This document shows positions 35,360 to 46,161 of a DNA stretch of 64,000 nt, in pieces (position 1 is the first letter of the stretch; each line of letters opens with the position of its first letter). The notes beneath the pieces were generated by a model. That model made no database searches. It was not told where the DNA came from and saw only the letters and a list, made by a program, of their open reading frames with translations. Position numbers and translations under genes: made by a program. The DNA lies in NCBI GenBank assembly GCA_015179045.1, contig WHUZ01000001.1:2480001-2544000 (forward strand). The letters run 5' to 3'. Origin of the DNA: Kalaharituber pfeilii. Taxonomy: Eukaryota; Ascomycota; Pezizomycetes; Pezizales; Pezizaceae.

Positions 35360-37429
35360 ATGGTCAAAATCAACTTTGCCCGCGTTGCTACTGTCATCGC
35401 TGGTTGTCTTTCCGCAGCCAACGGCGCCGTGGCGCAGTTCATCAAGGCTGGGTCACCGGCGGCGAGCGGCCGCAGCTCTGCCTCCCCTCCCGTGGTCACA
35501 GCCTCCTTCGTCGGCCCGAAGCTGACAAAGAAGTTCTCGCAGGCTGCAGCATCCATTTGCCAAAGCCCACAGTTCGAGCTCACGCTCGAAAACTGGCGCA
35601 GCTCCGGTGCCGCCGAGTTTCTCCGTCGGTGGTCGTACGACTTTGTCGGAGACAAGGAGTACAGTCGCCGTGGGATCCTGGGATCCCTTGCACACTCGTT
35701 TCTCGGCCGCAGTGACTTCCAATGTAATTTGCGGACAAGCCATTCATGTATGGTCTCATGCAACGAAGTAGTCAGCTTGGTAGCGGACCCCAAGGATGCC
35801 AGGGCCCTTTACTTTGTGATGACTGCAGCCCGGCATTACCTCGAGGTGATGGAGGTCGCCGATCATGCTCTCCTGGCTGCACAGGTGAACGTGGGCCAGT
35901 GGACGGATACGATGGCACAAAAGTTTTATTGGACACAGGAGACGTCACATGATCGCGTGTTTCGCATGACGATCAGCCTGATCAACAGCTTCGTGTCCTT
36001 TGTCATGTTTTCTTTTGCACCCATGGTCCCCTTCCACGTCCTGGAGCACTCGATTGAGGCGAAGATCAGTGAGCTCCCGGACAATGCAAAAGCCCCAGCT
36101 GGCCTTGAGGTGGACAAGGCTGCCCTCGAGTTGATCAAGAAGAAACAGGATCTGGACAAGCAGTTGACTGCTGCTAAGGCAGGGGCTAAGTGGGCTCAGG
36201 TTGGCTATAATGCAATTAGCAACGGTGTGCCCATTCTCGGAATCCCTGCGACCGAGCTCACGACCTGGGAAGGATATGAAAAGGCTCAGGCCCTCAACAT
36301 TGCCGAGCTTGGGCTGGCAGTCAGCCAGATGGTTTCGGAGACTCGGGCAAAAAATGCGAAGGGTATTGAGGAGGCTTTCAGTGGTCGGATCATTGACAGC
36401 GCGGGAAACACCATGCTGAGCAGGATTCTCGAGTCGGGCGCCTTTCTAGCGGTCAACGCCCAGATGCTCCACCAGTGGTCCGGTGCCCAAGTTGAGAAGC
36501 GCCTTACAGATGCCCTCAAGTTCCGCATTCTGAGTGAGGCCATGAAATCCCAGGGAGTGTACATTCACTGTACCAAGGACATGAATGCCTTCACATGCGA
36601 GAATGATGACCGTGGCCCACAGAACCTCAAGGCATGTATCGATGACCGTGTGTGCTACATGAACAAGTGGAGCGGCCGTGGGTATTGGTGGAGGCACCAC
36701 GCTGAGGAACCATTCGGAGTCGACCAGATGGGGGACTGGCCATTCTTGGTGACCCCTGAGGACATGATCCTGAGCTCGTACAAAACATACAAGCTCACCA
36801 AGGGTGGCAAGAACATTGCAAAATTCATTAACCAGGAGGACTTGATATCACCGCAGAATTTCCTTGATGCAAGTACCCCAGGAGCGTTCTTCCTTCCTGT
36901 CTGCATCAACGATCGGTTCCACCAAAACACACCGTTGGACGATTACACACTCTGGGACAACTTTAACCAGAACAGCGAGAAGAAGTCGCTTCCTTGCTCG
37001 TGTGGGGAGTTCTGGGGTGATGAAACCGAGCTCTTTTGGCGCGATACTGGGCTAGCCACGGCCAAGCACCAGGAAAAATACAGGAATAGTTTCTGTCCGC
37101 GACAATTGAAGAAGAAACTGGGCGACAATAAGCTGGAGCGGTTCGTCGCGGATTGCCGTCTCCGGGTATCCAAGGGAGGCATGTTCAACGGTTATCATGA
37201 TGGCAAACACCCATTTTGCGATGTCGTGTTAGACCTTATCAATCAGCATGGCCGCGCTCCTGAGGACATGGACCCTTACTTGCGCCTAGCCCTAGAGTGC
37301 AAGGTCGGGCTGCACGTTACTAGCGTGAGAGGCAAACCGAAGCCTGAATGTGAGATGTATATAAAAACGGGTTTTGAGGAGCTCGTCAATAAGAAGCACC
37401 CCAAGGCTGCTGTATGGTTTGGCAACTAG
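35360..37429 (+). CDS. Large secreted single-exon protein, unidentified family (DUF7872-like?)
   Basis: 689 residues without introns, unusual among the intron-rich neighbours. The start MVKINFARVATVIAGCLSAA is a signal peptide with cleavage likely after ANGAVA. Parts seen: an N-terminal Ala/Ser-rich linker, a helical region with two Cys (SICQSP; CNLRTSHSCMVSC), a hydrophobic stretch MTISLINSFVSFVMFSFAPM (about 209-228), a long Lys/Ala helix (ALELIKKKQDLDKQLTAAKA), and a Cys-rich C-terminal half (HCTKDMNAFTC, ACIDDRVCYMNKW, PVCINDRF, LPCSCGEFWGDETELFWRDTG). The Trp/Cys pattern reminds me of large fungal secreted proteins grouped as DUF7872, but this is from memory and unproven. It may be membrane-associated through the central hydrophobic segment. 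No enzymatic motif is visible. Confidence 0.8.
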   Translation: MVKINFARVATVIAGCLSAANGAVAQFIKAGSPAASGRSSASPPVVTASFVGPKLTKKFSQAAASICQSPQFELTLENWRSSGAAEFLRRWSYDFVGDKEYSRRGILGSLAHSFLGRSDFQCNLRTSHSCMVSCNEVVSLVADPKDARALYFVMTAARHYLEVMEVADHALLAAQVNVGQWTDTMAQKFYWTQETSHDRVFRMTISLINSFVSFVMFSFAPMVPFHVLEHSIEAKISELPDNAKAPAGLEVDKAALELIKKKQDLDKQLTAAKAGAKWAQVGYNAISNGVPILGIPATELTTWEGYEKAQALNIAELGLAVSQMVSETRAKNAKGIEEAFSGRIIDSAGNTMLSRILESGAFLAVNAQMLHQWSGAQVEKRLTDALKFRILSEAMKSQGVYIHCTKDMNAFTCENDDRGPQNLKACIDDRVCYMNKWSGRGYWWRHHAEEPFGVDQMGDWPFLVTPEDMILSSYKTYKLTKGGKNIAKFINQEDLISPQNFLDASTPGAFFLPVCINDRFHQNTPLDDYTLWDNFNQNSEKKSLPCSCGEFWGDETELFWRDTGLATAKHQEKYRNSFCPRQLKKKLGDNKLERFVADCRLRVSKGGMFNGYHDGKHPFCDVVLDLINQHGRAPEDMDPYLRLALECKVGLHVTSVRGKPKPECEMYIKTGFEELVNKKHPKAAVWFGN

Positions 37430-38130
37430 GAAACTGAATTGTTGCCACATCGAAACTTCCTCCTTTCTTGTCCTTGGTCACGTGCGCGGGCCGTTGGAGA
37501 GATTTCTCCTGGCATGTTGTCGTTTCGGCTTTCGGCCCTTCCAATTTCTTGTCTTCGTTGATTCCGTCTCTTTCTGGTGGTCTTTGGCTGGTTCCTAGTC
37601 TATATATATCTTTCTCTCGTTTTTTTTCGTTTCGCACGCAATTGGGTTAGATTAGTCGCGGGATTTTTTTTGGGGACGGGGTCTTGTTTTGCTGCCTCTG
37701 CTTCTTGCATTTGCCATGCATTCTCATTCTGTATTAAGTATTTCCTATCTTCTGTGACAGAACTAAGAGCAAAGGGAAAAAGAAAAGAGTTGGATTTTTG
37801 TTGCCTTCAATCGAGCTTCCATTGCATATTCAAGGATTTCCTCATTGTTTTTCGTTTCATATACAATATAAGTGCATGTTGTACTTGTTTACGGATGCCC
37901 CGTACAATTGGAATTTTTCAATACTCATTTTTACCATAAATGTCTGTCTGAGACATTCCTGTTGCTCAGGGTAATTGTTTGTCCCCTCCAAATCCCAGTG
38001 CCTAAAAATACCCCTACCGTACCCGTAACCCGCAACCCTCATCTCTGCTCGCACCAGTACCCCCCCAACCCGTAGCTTCACCCGACGCAAAACTTACAAA
38101 AGTAATCTATGAACCCCACTACCAACCCAA
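37430..38130. other. Intergenic between the secreted gene and MRF1
   Basis: T-rich 3' region (runs at 37621-37628, 37661-37672), then C/A-rich sequence before MRF1. Nothing else seen. Confidence 0.5.
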
Positions 38131-39948
38131 ATGCTGCCTCGGTCGCTGTTGTCACAGCCGTTTTCAACAGCATCCCATGTTCGACAATTCTCACGGCACC
38201 TTCGACATTTGAGTGCACAACGACGGCGGGGGTTTGCGGCTGTGCGCGAGCCACGGCGGTCTAAAGGGTCGTGCAAAGGACAATGGAATGGGCTGGGTGT
38301 GGGGGGATGGCAGCTACTGCCAACGTTGCGCAGTTCAAGGTGTAGAGATGCGGCAACGGAGATGTGGAGGATGATGGAGATGACCCTGGGGGAGGAAGGC
38401 GGGGGAAAGGTATGTTCGGCAATTGCTTAACATTCTGGAGTATTTGCAGCTCATGTACCAACCCCTCCGAAGGACACCACTGAAGTTGGCTAACTCACAA
38501 TACTGGCCCCCCTCTCTACCGCAGCGCAACTCGCATCCGAACAAGCCTCCATCTCTGATCTCCCCCCGCCTGCCTCCTTTAGCGCGCTTGTCACAGAGCT
38601 CTCCGAAGGCGAATACCGCGACTACAGCCGGCTTCCTTTGGAACTCACTTCCAAAGACGAGTTACATATCTCCTTAAGCCTGCTTGCTCGTGCACGGGCG
38701 ATTGCACAAGAACATACTGCGCTGAAGAAGAAATTAGAGGAGGGAGAGTACGACTCGGCAACAGCGGTGAAGGTGGGGAAGGTTGCGCCGGTGGCCAGGG
38801 CATTGAGGGAATTTGATGACGGGTTTTATGTACGTCAATGAACCTCCTCGCTCCCTCGCAAAAAAAGAAAAAGAAGCCCCTTTTTGGTCTCAATTCAGCG
38901 GCTGACGTAGCGGTAGAACGTTCACCAACTGAAAGACATGCTCTCTTGGCCTGACCCCCCTTTTCCCCCAGCAGACCTACAAACCGAACTCACTTCCTCC
39001 CTCACCGCTCTCCAGACCCTCTCGCAAACGCTGATCCAAACCCTTGTCCCTTCTCACCCGTTCTCCCACCTCCCCTGTATTATCGAAATACGCCCCGGCA
39101 CCGGCGGCTCCGAAGCCTCGCTTTTCGCCTTCTCCCTCTACAAAATGTACACTTCTTACTTCACCGCCAAAGGCTGGCCGGTCAGCAATATCTCCCTCTC
39201 CCTCGACGACACCATTGGTGGAGGCGAGGCGCTCAACGAGGCCATTTTAGAGGTCAACTACCCAGGAGCATATAATATAGTTCGGGGAGAATCGGGGGTA
39301 CATAGGGTTCAGCGCATCCCCCTCACCGAAACCAAAGGGCGAGTACACACATCTACTGCCACCGTGATGGTTCTCCCATCATTCCCTGAGGACGGAGAAG
39401 GGGGAGCAGAGGATCCAAGCACCCTCGTGGACCCCAAGGACGTCAAGATTGAAGTCATGCGCGCGAGGGGCGCTGGTGGGCAGCATGTCAACAAAACCGA
39501 GTCCGCAGTCCGCCTGACACACGTACCGACAGGCATCGTCGTCGCAATTCAGGATCAGCGGTCCCAGCATAAGAATAAGGAGCGCGCATGGGCTATTCTC
39601 CGTGCGCGGGTCGCGGAGAAAGCGCGCGCGGAGAAGGAAGCTGAGGAGTTGATGTTACGTCGTAAGACGCTTGCTGCGGGCGCTTCAGGGGTGGTTGCAA
39701 GTGGGGGTGGGAGCGGGAGCGGGGCTGGGGATGTGACGACGGGAAGTGGTGGGGCGAGGAGCGATAAGATACGCACGTATAATTTCAAGGAGGGGAGGGT
39801 CACGGATCACAGGTGTGGCCTTACAGTATATGATTTGGATCGGGTGTTGGAGGGGGACGTGGAAGGGGTAGAGAGGTTGATGGGGGAGGTGGGCAAGTGG
39901 TTGGTGCAGAAGGAGGTGGAGAGAGTGCTGCTGGAGGTGGGAGCGTAG
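38131..39948 (+). CDS. MRF1: Mitochondrial peptide chain release factor 1
   Basis: Reads UAA/UAG in the mitochondrial ribosome and triggers peptide release. Exons 38525-38829 and 38917-39948 are secure. The first exon (38131-38296, MLPRSLLSQPFSTASHVRQF, a good mitochondrial presequence) is inferred from a GTGTGG donor that keeps the phase; the stronger-looking donor GGTATGTT at 38409 would not. With that model the protein has 500 residues. Landmarks: IEIRPGTGGSEASLFAFSLY, RGESGVHRVQRIPLTETKGR, the catalytic loop RARGAGGQHVNKTE (GGQ about 344-346), LTHVPTGIVVAIQDQRSQ, and the end YNFKEGRVTDHRCGLTVYDL. A Gly/Ser-rich insert (GVVASGGGSGSGAGDVTTGS) sits between the catalytic domain and the final KIRTYNF segment, a likely flexible loop. 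The gene is otherwise intact. Confidence 0.92.
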
Positions 39949-40953
39949 AGAGAGGAAGCAATGAGTAGAGGGCAGGTAGCTGTTTTTTGTGGTTTTTGCG
40001 GGTTTCGAAAACCGGGAGAGAGTGGGGATGAAATATCAAACAATACGCTACGGTGATCGGTGGGAGGTACTAAGTCCGGGGTTGCTCGTGAGTGCATCTC
40101 TCGAAGAAAAAATCTCCTCCGCGGTTGAAGAGGGGGATTCAGAGGTTGTTAAATTTGTATACCTGTATATATACATGTTACAGTACATACTCCATAATCT
40201 GATAGAAGGTTTCTATCGTGCTGATCTGATGATCGAAATCATCTGCGAGGGGGCTAAAAAGTACCTTGATCAATTCTATACTTGCAACTTTGTGTACAGC
40301 GACTCTGACGCTACTACTCTCACGTTTAAGCACTTGGCCTCGCTAGCAAAGTGTTCTCGTGCCCAAACTATTATTTTCGGCCTTCACGGCCGTCTTTGCA
40401 CCTCTTGGCAGCACCTGGTGCCCGTCTGGGTACGAGAACACTAGCAAAGTATCAAGTAGGTAGAAACACCCACAAAATCCAACGTTCCTGTTGTGCCTCG
40501 AATGCGTTTACATACCTCTCCGGTTGTGTGTATATCCACTAAATGCAGAATAAAAAGCACACAGGGTACGGTTGATCACCACCGATTCCTGAAAAAAAAA
40601 ATTTAGAAGGGAAAAAAACAAAAAGGTACAAAATCAGCTCTGGTATCCCCAGACTGGTACAAAAAAATCAGGGGGGGTAAACAGTACAGCACAATTTTCT
40701 GTAGATGTTGCATAGGAGGAACCTATGACTACATAGCCAGGCTGTATAGCCCCGGTCCCAGCAATTAGCAAGCTGCATAAAGACAGAACCTTTCCCTCAC
40801 CCCACACGTCAACCCATACGATACCGAATATGCTTCGAATTGATTGAAAAAGGTCCTAATTCAGCAAGAAACTGGTTTAAACAAATATGTTTCTATTATC
40901 GGAAGCTAAGGAGGATTCAAATGATATTCAAGTAGCTTTTGAAGTATTTGATA
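39949..40953. other. Convergent intergenic region holding a complete MITE
   Basis: 3' ends of MRF1 and the SANT-like gene. A complete MITE lies at 40352-40440. The open frame at 39989-40444 runs through it and has no coding character. Short A-runs lie at 40590-40632. Confidence 0.6.
40352..40440. mobile_element. Complete 89-bp MITE with target-site duplication
   Basis: Terminal inverted repeats TGTTCTCGTGCCCAAAC (left) and TGTTCTCGTACCCAGAC (right, as reverse complement), 15 of 17 identical. Both sides are flanked by CTAGCAAAG (40343-40351 and 40441-40449; ten bases if the next T is counted). An internal palindrome CGGCCTTCACGGCCG follows the left end. Duplications of 9-10 bases suggest a Mutator-type transposase acting in trans; that class is an inference. 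No coding capacity. Confidence 0.85.
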
Positions 40954-41934
40954 TTATTGTTGGAAATCAGTCTCTAATACGCGGTGGGTACTTTTTTGGA
41001 AGGTATGACTCCGATCAGGTGAATCGGCAGCGGGGGCAGCTGAATTAGAGGTAGTGGAGGCAGTTAAATTTGCGGCGGCAGCGGGGAAATCTGAGCCTGT
41101 AATACTTCGAATGCGCTGCGTCATCATCTCCATCATGCGTGCAAAGCTTTCCATCTGCTTGGCTTGTGCATCCGCATACATCTTTTCTATTGTCTCTTGC
41201 ATTGCTAGCTGCTTTCGTAGCAGCTCTCTTTGTAACTCCAATTCCGCAGCATGCTTTTCGCGCTGCCACTCCATCTCCGCTTTCAGCCTCTTTGCTGCTC
41301 GGATTTCTCGCTGCTTCTGTTTCTCGTCGAGCATTCGTTTGATTTGCTGCAATGTTGTACCAGTACTGGTTCTGTTTCGTTTCACCACTGTCGAAGGATG
41401 TGGAGTAGCAGTTGAAGGCTCTGGAGTGGGCGAGCGAGTGCTCTGGGGACTAGGCGACCGCTCGGGTGCCGGAGAAGGGGTGGAAGCCTGCTCTGGAGCT
41501 GGAGACGGGGTAGAAGCCTGCGGGAAATGCTGAGAGCGGGTAGATCTTGAAGTATAACGGCTCGAAGACTCCATAGTAACTGTGGGATTTGGAGCATGTC
41601 GTGATCCCCATATAGCATCTAATCGCTCGAATAGGGGGCACTTTCTTTCAACTAACTCATTAATGGACCGCACTCCATCTTCCGGCCGGATGTCACGATC
41701 TGGACTGTCCAGCATAGCCCTTGCTTCCTTCCAGGCTCTCTTCGCATTTACCACCTTGTCATTGATTTTCTTTACGGTGATATGATCATCATCCGCAAAT
41801 TCCTCCTCTTTCACCTGCTTATACCAGGTGATTTGCTTGCCGCTGAGCGCATCAAGATTCTCCTCCATCCACCGCACCAGTCGCTCGAATTCTTCTTTCT
41901 TCCATACTGTTAGCTGACTGCGTTGGGAAGACAT
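40954..41934 (-). CDS. SANT/Myb-like DNA-binding protein with C-terminal coiled coil
   Basis: Single exon, 326 residues from MSSQRSQLTVW. The first ~110 residues form a trihelix/SANT-like unit: VWKKEEFERLVRWMEENLDA, ITWYKQVKEEEF, HITVKKINDKVVNAKRAWKE and CPLFERLDAIWGSR. A Ser/Pro/Thr linker follows with two direct copies of QASTPSPAPE, then a long coiled coil (LQQIKRMLDEKQKQREIRAA to about residue 285) and an Ala-rich end. A Met 33 codons upstream is in frame but adds residues of no helical pattern. The fold is typical of transposon-derived or domesticated DNA-binding proteins; I recall similar ones, many per genome, from Pezizomycetes, but cannot verify this here. No transposase is adjacent. 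Confidence 0.75.
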   Translation of the reverse strand: MSSQRSQLTVWKKEEFERLVRWMEENLDALSGKQITWYKQVKEEEFADDDHITVKKINDKVVNAKRAWKEARAMLDSPDRDIRPEDGVRSINELVERKCPLFERLDAIWGSRHAPNPTVTMESSSRYTSRSTRSQHFPQASTPSPAPEQASTPSPAPERSPSPQSTRSPTPEPSTATPHPSTVVKRNRTSTGTTLQQIKRMLDEKQKQREIRAAKRLKAEMEWQREKHAAELELQRELLRKQLAMQETIEKMYADAQAKQMESFARMMEMMTQRIRSITGSDFPAAAANLTASTTSNSAAPAADSPDRSHTFQKSTHRVLETDFQQ

Positions 41935-44104
41935 TGTTCCAGCTGTATGGTGGTGCGGTGCGCGCGTGCAGTTGATGATTCCTGTGTACGTAAAGTATGG
42001 GCGATCCCGTGCAAAGACGTGATGGTGTAACACTGATCTAACCTAACAATTCTCAGAGGTGGTCAGCATTCTCCTGCCCAATTGGCTAGAGCGGAAAATT
42101 GATATATGGTGTGGTGTACTCGTCTTGGCCAGCTTGGCACGCAATGTGATGTCTGTTTCTGAATATCCTTCCTCTCCCATCACTCCAAGTTTATCCTAAG
42201 TAGAGAAAAAAATTAGCATCGCAGAAGAGTCCTAATTCCAGTAAATTTTATGAGTTTAGAAGCAAAGCTCTATGTATTGTTGCATCATTCTGTAAAGGAA
42301 TATTTAAGAAAGTTCACCGCACTTTTTTCCTCTTAAAAATCTGCAGTCCTATAGCAATGTTAGAATTTACCTGACATTTGATGTTACTGTTCTTCACTTT
42401 GACTACCCCTAAGTGGCATCCATGTCGTGACACTATTAGCTTTCGTACGGAATGCTATATCCAGTCCCCAGTCCAGTAACTAAACCCGGCCCAGTACCAT
42501 CTTAGAGCATCATTTCAGACCAGGCAGGCCTGAGAAGTGTCGAGCAGCGGAAAGTTAAAGAGGCTAAGCTGTGGACAGCCAGTAGGTTACTGTGAGCTGG
42601 AGTTCTGCTTGGACTCGAACTCGAACCACGTCTTTCTTGTGCCGGCTCCTCCGATCCTCACTACTTTCACAATTCATCAGTTGTCGTCTATGGCGTAATA
42701 GTGGCCTGGTTGGTAACCACCGAAGGGGAAGTGAGACCTTGGTGAGGCGTCGAGTTGGGAGTTGGAAAGGAAGTGATTATATGATGTATGCAATCGTCAG
42801 CAGCGATTAATTCGTCGCTCAAGCGGACCTGCTGGTCCTGTGGTAAAGGCGTCAGCCGGACGAAATGTTGCAGTTCCTCGTCGAGTTTCTGGTATACTTT
42901 GTAGCTTCTGCAGGACCTAAAGGCACTCAAATATATTGCTTCGTAGCTTGACCAGAAAAGTACTAAAAGACAAGCTAGATGATGGAGATTCGTGTCTCGT
43001 GTATATCTTCTCAGTTGCACCTACGTTTACCCTATTCGTCTTGTACCTTTACTAGATGGGGCATCATGCTGGGTTTATATCAGCTAAGAATCATCAAGAT
43101 GTAGAGTATTTTGGGAATAGAGATATATGCTTAAGGAAAAGCTATCTACATCGATACCAACTAATACTCACTCACCTCCACTATCATCCTTCTGGTTGTA
43201 TATATCCATTCTCGTCGTGCCTCCAGATCGTCCATTCCATTTTCGTACGGTGTCTCCAAATCAGCCATTTCGGGCTTAGGTTGGCAAGACCAGCAGCGTA
43301 GTGTTCTATTAGTGTTCTATGCATACAGTCTCGAATCATTGAGGTATGATAAGTCTTCGTGTTATTCCCATCGGGGCTTGGTCTGGTAGTCACGGGGAGG
43401 GCATCGCCACGTGAGAGTACAGCTGCTTCTGGACTCACTCCCCTCGGAGTGGTGCGCTGCCTACGATGCACACCACAGCACGCTTCCATCCCCGCATGTC
43501 TAGCCTTGCCCATGCCGCCCGCTTCCCTCTGCGGCACCGGGGATGCATGCGTAAGATGGCGATCGCTGCTTGATCTACGCGCACACCGCAGCACCAAGCC
43601 TAAGGTCACGCAACACTGCAACGCCTGTGGCTGCCACATGCTGCTGCAGCCTGGGCCGCACGCCGCATGACGTGCGCCCTCGTGAAGACGTTAAGTACTC
43701 GAGTACTCACGCATTCCCATAATCTTGCACAGAGCAGTGGCTTGCCGGCAGCTGCGCACCACCGCGCTGCGCGGGGAGGTTTTGCCGCTCTACGCGCCCC
43801 CCCCCCCAGGCTTAGGTACTGAAACTGCGCAGGGCGCATACCAAGCCAGGTACAACCGGCGTCATGAAACCTAATCAAGCTCCCAGGAAGCCCGCGTAGC
43901 CCCCCCCCCCCCCCCCCAGCGTAGCCCGCGTCTTGCTCTGAAATATCCACCCGCTCCTCAGCCCAATATTGTTCAGGCTTCACTGCACAGCAAATAAACC
44001 CCATCTAACCCCTCTGCTCAGTTACTCCTGAGAGTGCCCTGCCCTTCAACATTGCTGTGGTCCGCAAGCGGTCTTTAGTGTCGAGGATCTAACGCTGGTG
44101 CACC
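41935..44104. other. Intergenic, no gene recognised, with two poly-C tracts
   Basis: No supported gene. GC-rich from about 43380 to 44000. C-runs of 11 (43797-43807) and 18 (43900-43917). The longer one is framed by GCGTAGC on both sides. Confidence 0.5.
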
Positions 44105-46161
44105 ATGGCGGTGCTCCCAACTGCTCCCATATGGGTATCCGCAGCTGTAGTGCTCGTGCTTGTCATCCTGGTGTCGGCTATCTTCGTAAGTGAACGTTTC
44201 GTCGTCACATTACTGCTCTTTACTCATTGACGCCCATTTCAGGTCAATACGTACAGGCATCGCTATGATCGAGATACATTCGTATCCGTCGTATGCGTAC
44301 TCACTTTGACATCCCTTTTTGCGACAGTGTGCCTGTTGCCAGTTGACATTGCCCTTGTTTCATCAACTACAAGCAATAAAACTGGCCTAAAGAAGGAATG
44401 GGCAACCGAAGAGGTCGTCGCCCATATGCTTCTGCAGCTGAAGATTGTGTATTATCTGCTTTATTCCCTGAATGCATTCATGTGCCTCCTTGTTATACCT
44501 TTTGCGTATTTCCTGTGAGTAGATTTCCTGCGAATTTCCACAATTGAATTAAGCTAACTGTTCCTTAGATATGAGGAACAAGATGACGAATCGACCTTGA
44601 AAGATCGAATCAGGGGTGCTTTGAAATACTGTATTGGATTGATAGTTTTCGTTTTTATCCTATTTCTAGTTGGATTCTTCGTACCAGTAGCCAAAGAAAT
44701 GAACGGGCATATTGATCTGGACTATTTCAGACGTTTGCTCGTTGAGAATCGTATGCATCCCAGGTGAAAATTATCAATTTCACACTAACATTTCCGAAGA
44801 TGGAGAAAGAGCTCTTACGTTCATTACGGGAGTTCTCCTTACCCTGGGCACAATACTCTATGTTATTTATACGGCTCCTGGATTTGCATTGCTCCCGGTG
44901 TCCATGATCAAGAGTGTTCCAACCGTTTCAACTGCAGCCACTGCATCGAACACCCAGCAGGAACTACTAGAGATTCAGGAAGAAATAAGAATTATTGAAG
45001 CTAGAGCTACTGGTGGTAATGGTCGCCGCCTAACTGATAAAGACAGGAGGTCGTTAGAGCTTTTGCAGAGAAGGGAACGCACGTTGCTGCGGAAGCAACG
45101 ACTTGAAAATGAGGCAATGCAGAGCTCCTGGTGGCTTAGGCTCACAGCAGCATTGAGACCATTTACGATTCTTTTCGGGCTAATACTTTTGCTTGTTGCT
45201 ATGGGGGTCTGGGTTTCTATGCTCCTTACAGCGTATGTATTCCTGTCATTCAGCTTGCGCCGAATGTGACACTGACATCAAGCCTCTGTAGGATTGATAA
45301 GATCAAGAATTCGCACTGCGGAAGACGTTGTGGATTTATATTGCCACACGCAGAAATATTCAATCCCGCAAATGCCATACTTGTAGCTGCGTCGAGGCTA
45401 TTCCCTTTAGATTATGTTCTCATCATCTTTTTGGTCCTTGATCTCTTCATAAGCACAATTGTCGGTCTTGCCTTTGTTGGGATACGATTTTTGTGGTACG
45501 CATATTTCCCTAAAACCTGAATATGTATTAGGCGCTAACGTGCTGGCTCCAGGATTACCTTCTTCAGAGTGCGGAAAGGGCGAACCCGTCCTCAAGGACT
45601 ACTTTTCTCAACCGTGGTATTGACTCTTACTGTACTGGCAATAAACTATGCTTTGCCTATGGTAACTCTCACGCTCGTTCCTAATAACTATGTACAACTT
45701 ACTGACTTGTATAGATTATTGCACCGCAATACGGCCATTTTGGAGGCCAAAAGTACTGCAGTAGAACTGTCCAGGGGCACCCTGTCGACTGCACGCACCA
45801 CCCAGAATTCTTACTCTCCTGTACCGAAGAATCAGATACTGGGATTTGCACTCCCACTGTTGTATCCACCTTCATCAACCGTGTAACACTTAACTTCCCA
45901 TTCTTCGGTATTTTTTCATTTTGGGCCCAATTTGCATTCCTCGGAATCTTTATCGTAACAGCTATCACAAGCTTAGTTAGGACACCAAGGCCGCTCAGCA
46001 AGGATGACGACGACGAGTTTGCGGAAGAGGAGGAAGAGGAGAGCTTGTTGGGTAGCAGCAGGAGAAGAGTTGGAGCTGCTTGGGAAGATTTTGCTTCAAG
46101 TGGAGCGGCAAACACGGCAGTTGGGAGCAGATCGCAAAGCTATGGGAGCAATGACGTATAG
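44105..46161 (+). CDS. LMBD1-type lysosomal/vacuolar membrane transporter (probable cobalamin transporter family)
   Basis: Multi-pass protein of the LMBR1 family, annotated in fungi as a probable lysosomal cobalamin transporter. Exons 44105-44185, 44243-44514, 44569-44750, 44800-45232, 45292-45495, 45553-45661, 45715-46161; 575 residues, whole codons. About nine hydrophobic helices are seen: [16 protein letters not shown] at the N-terminus, [133 protein letters not shown] and [19 protein letters not shown] cytosolic coiled loop ([18 protein letters not shown]) sits in the middle, as in the family. The acidic tail [18 protein letters not shown] is cytosolic. The family match is strong; the cargo in fungi is not established. 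Confidence 0.93.
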
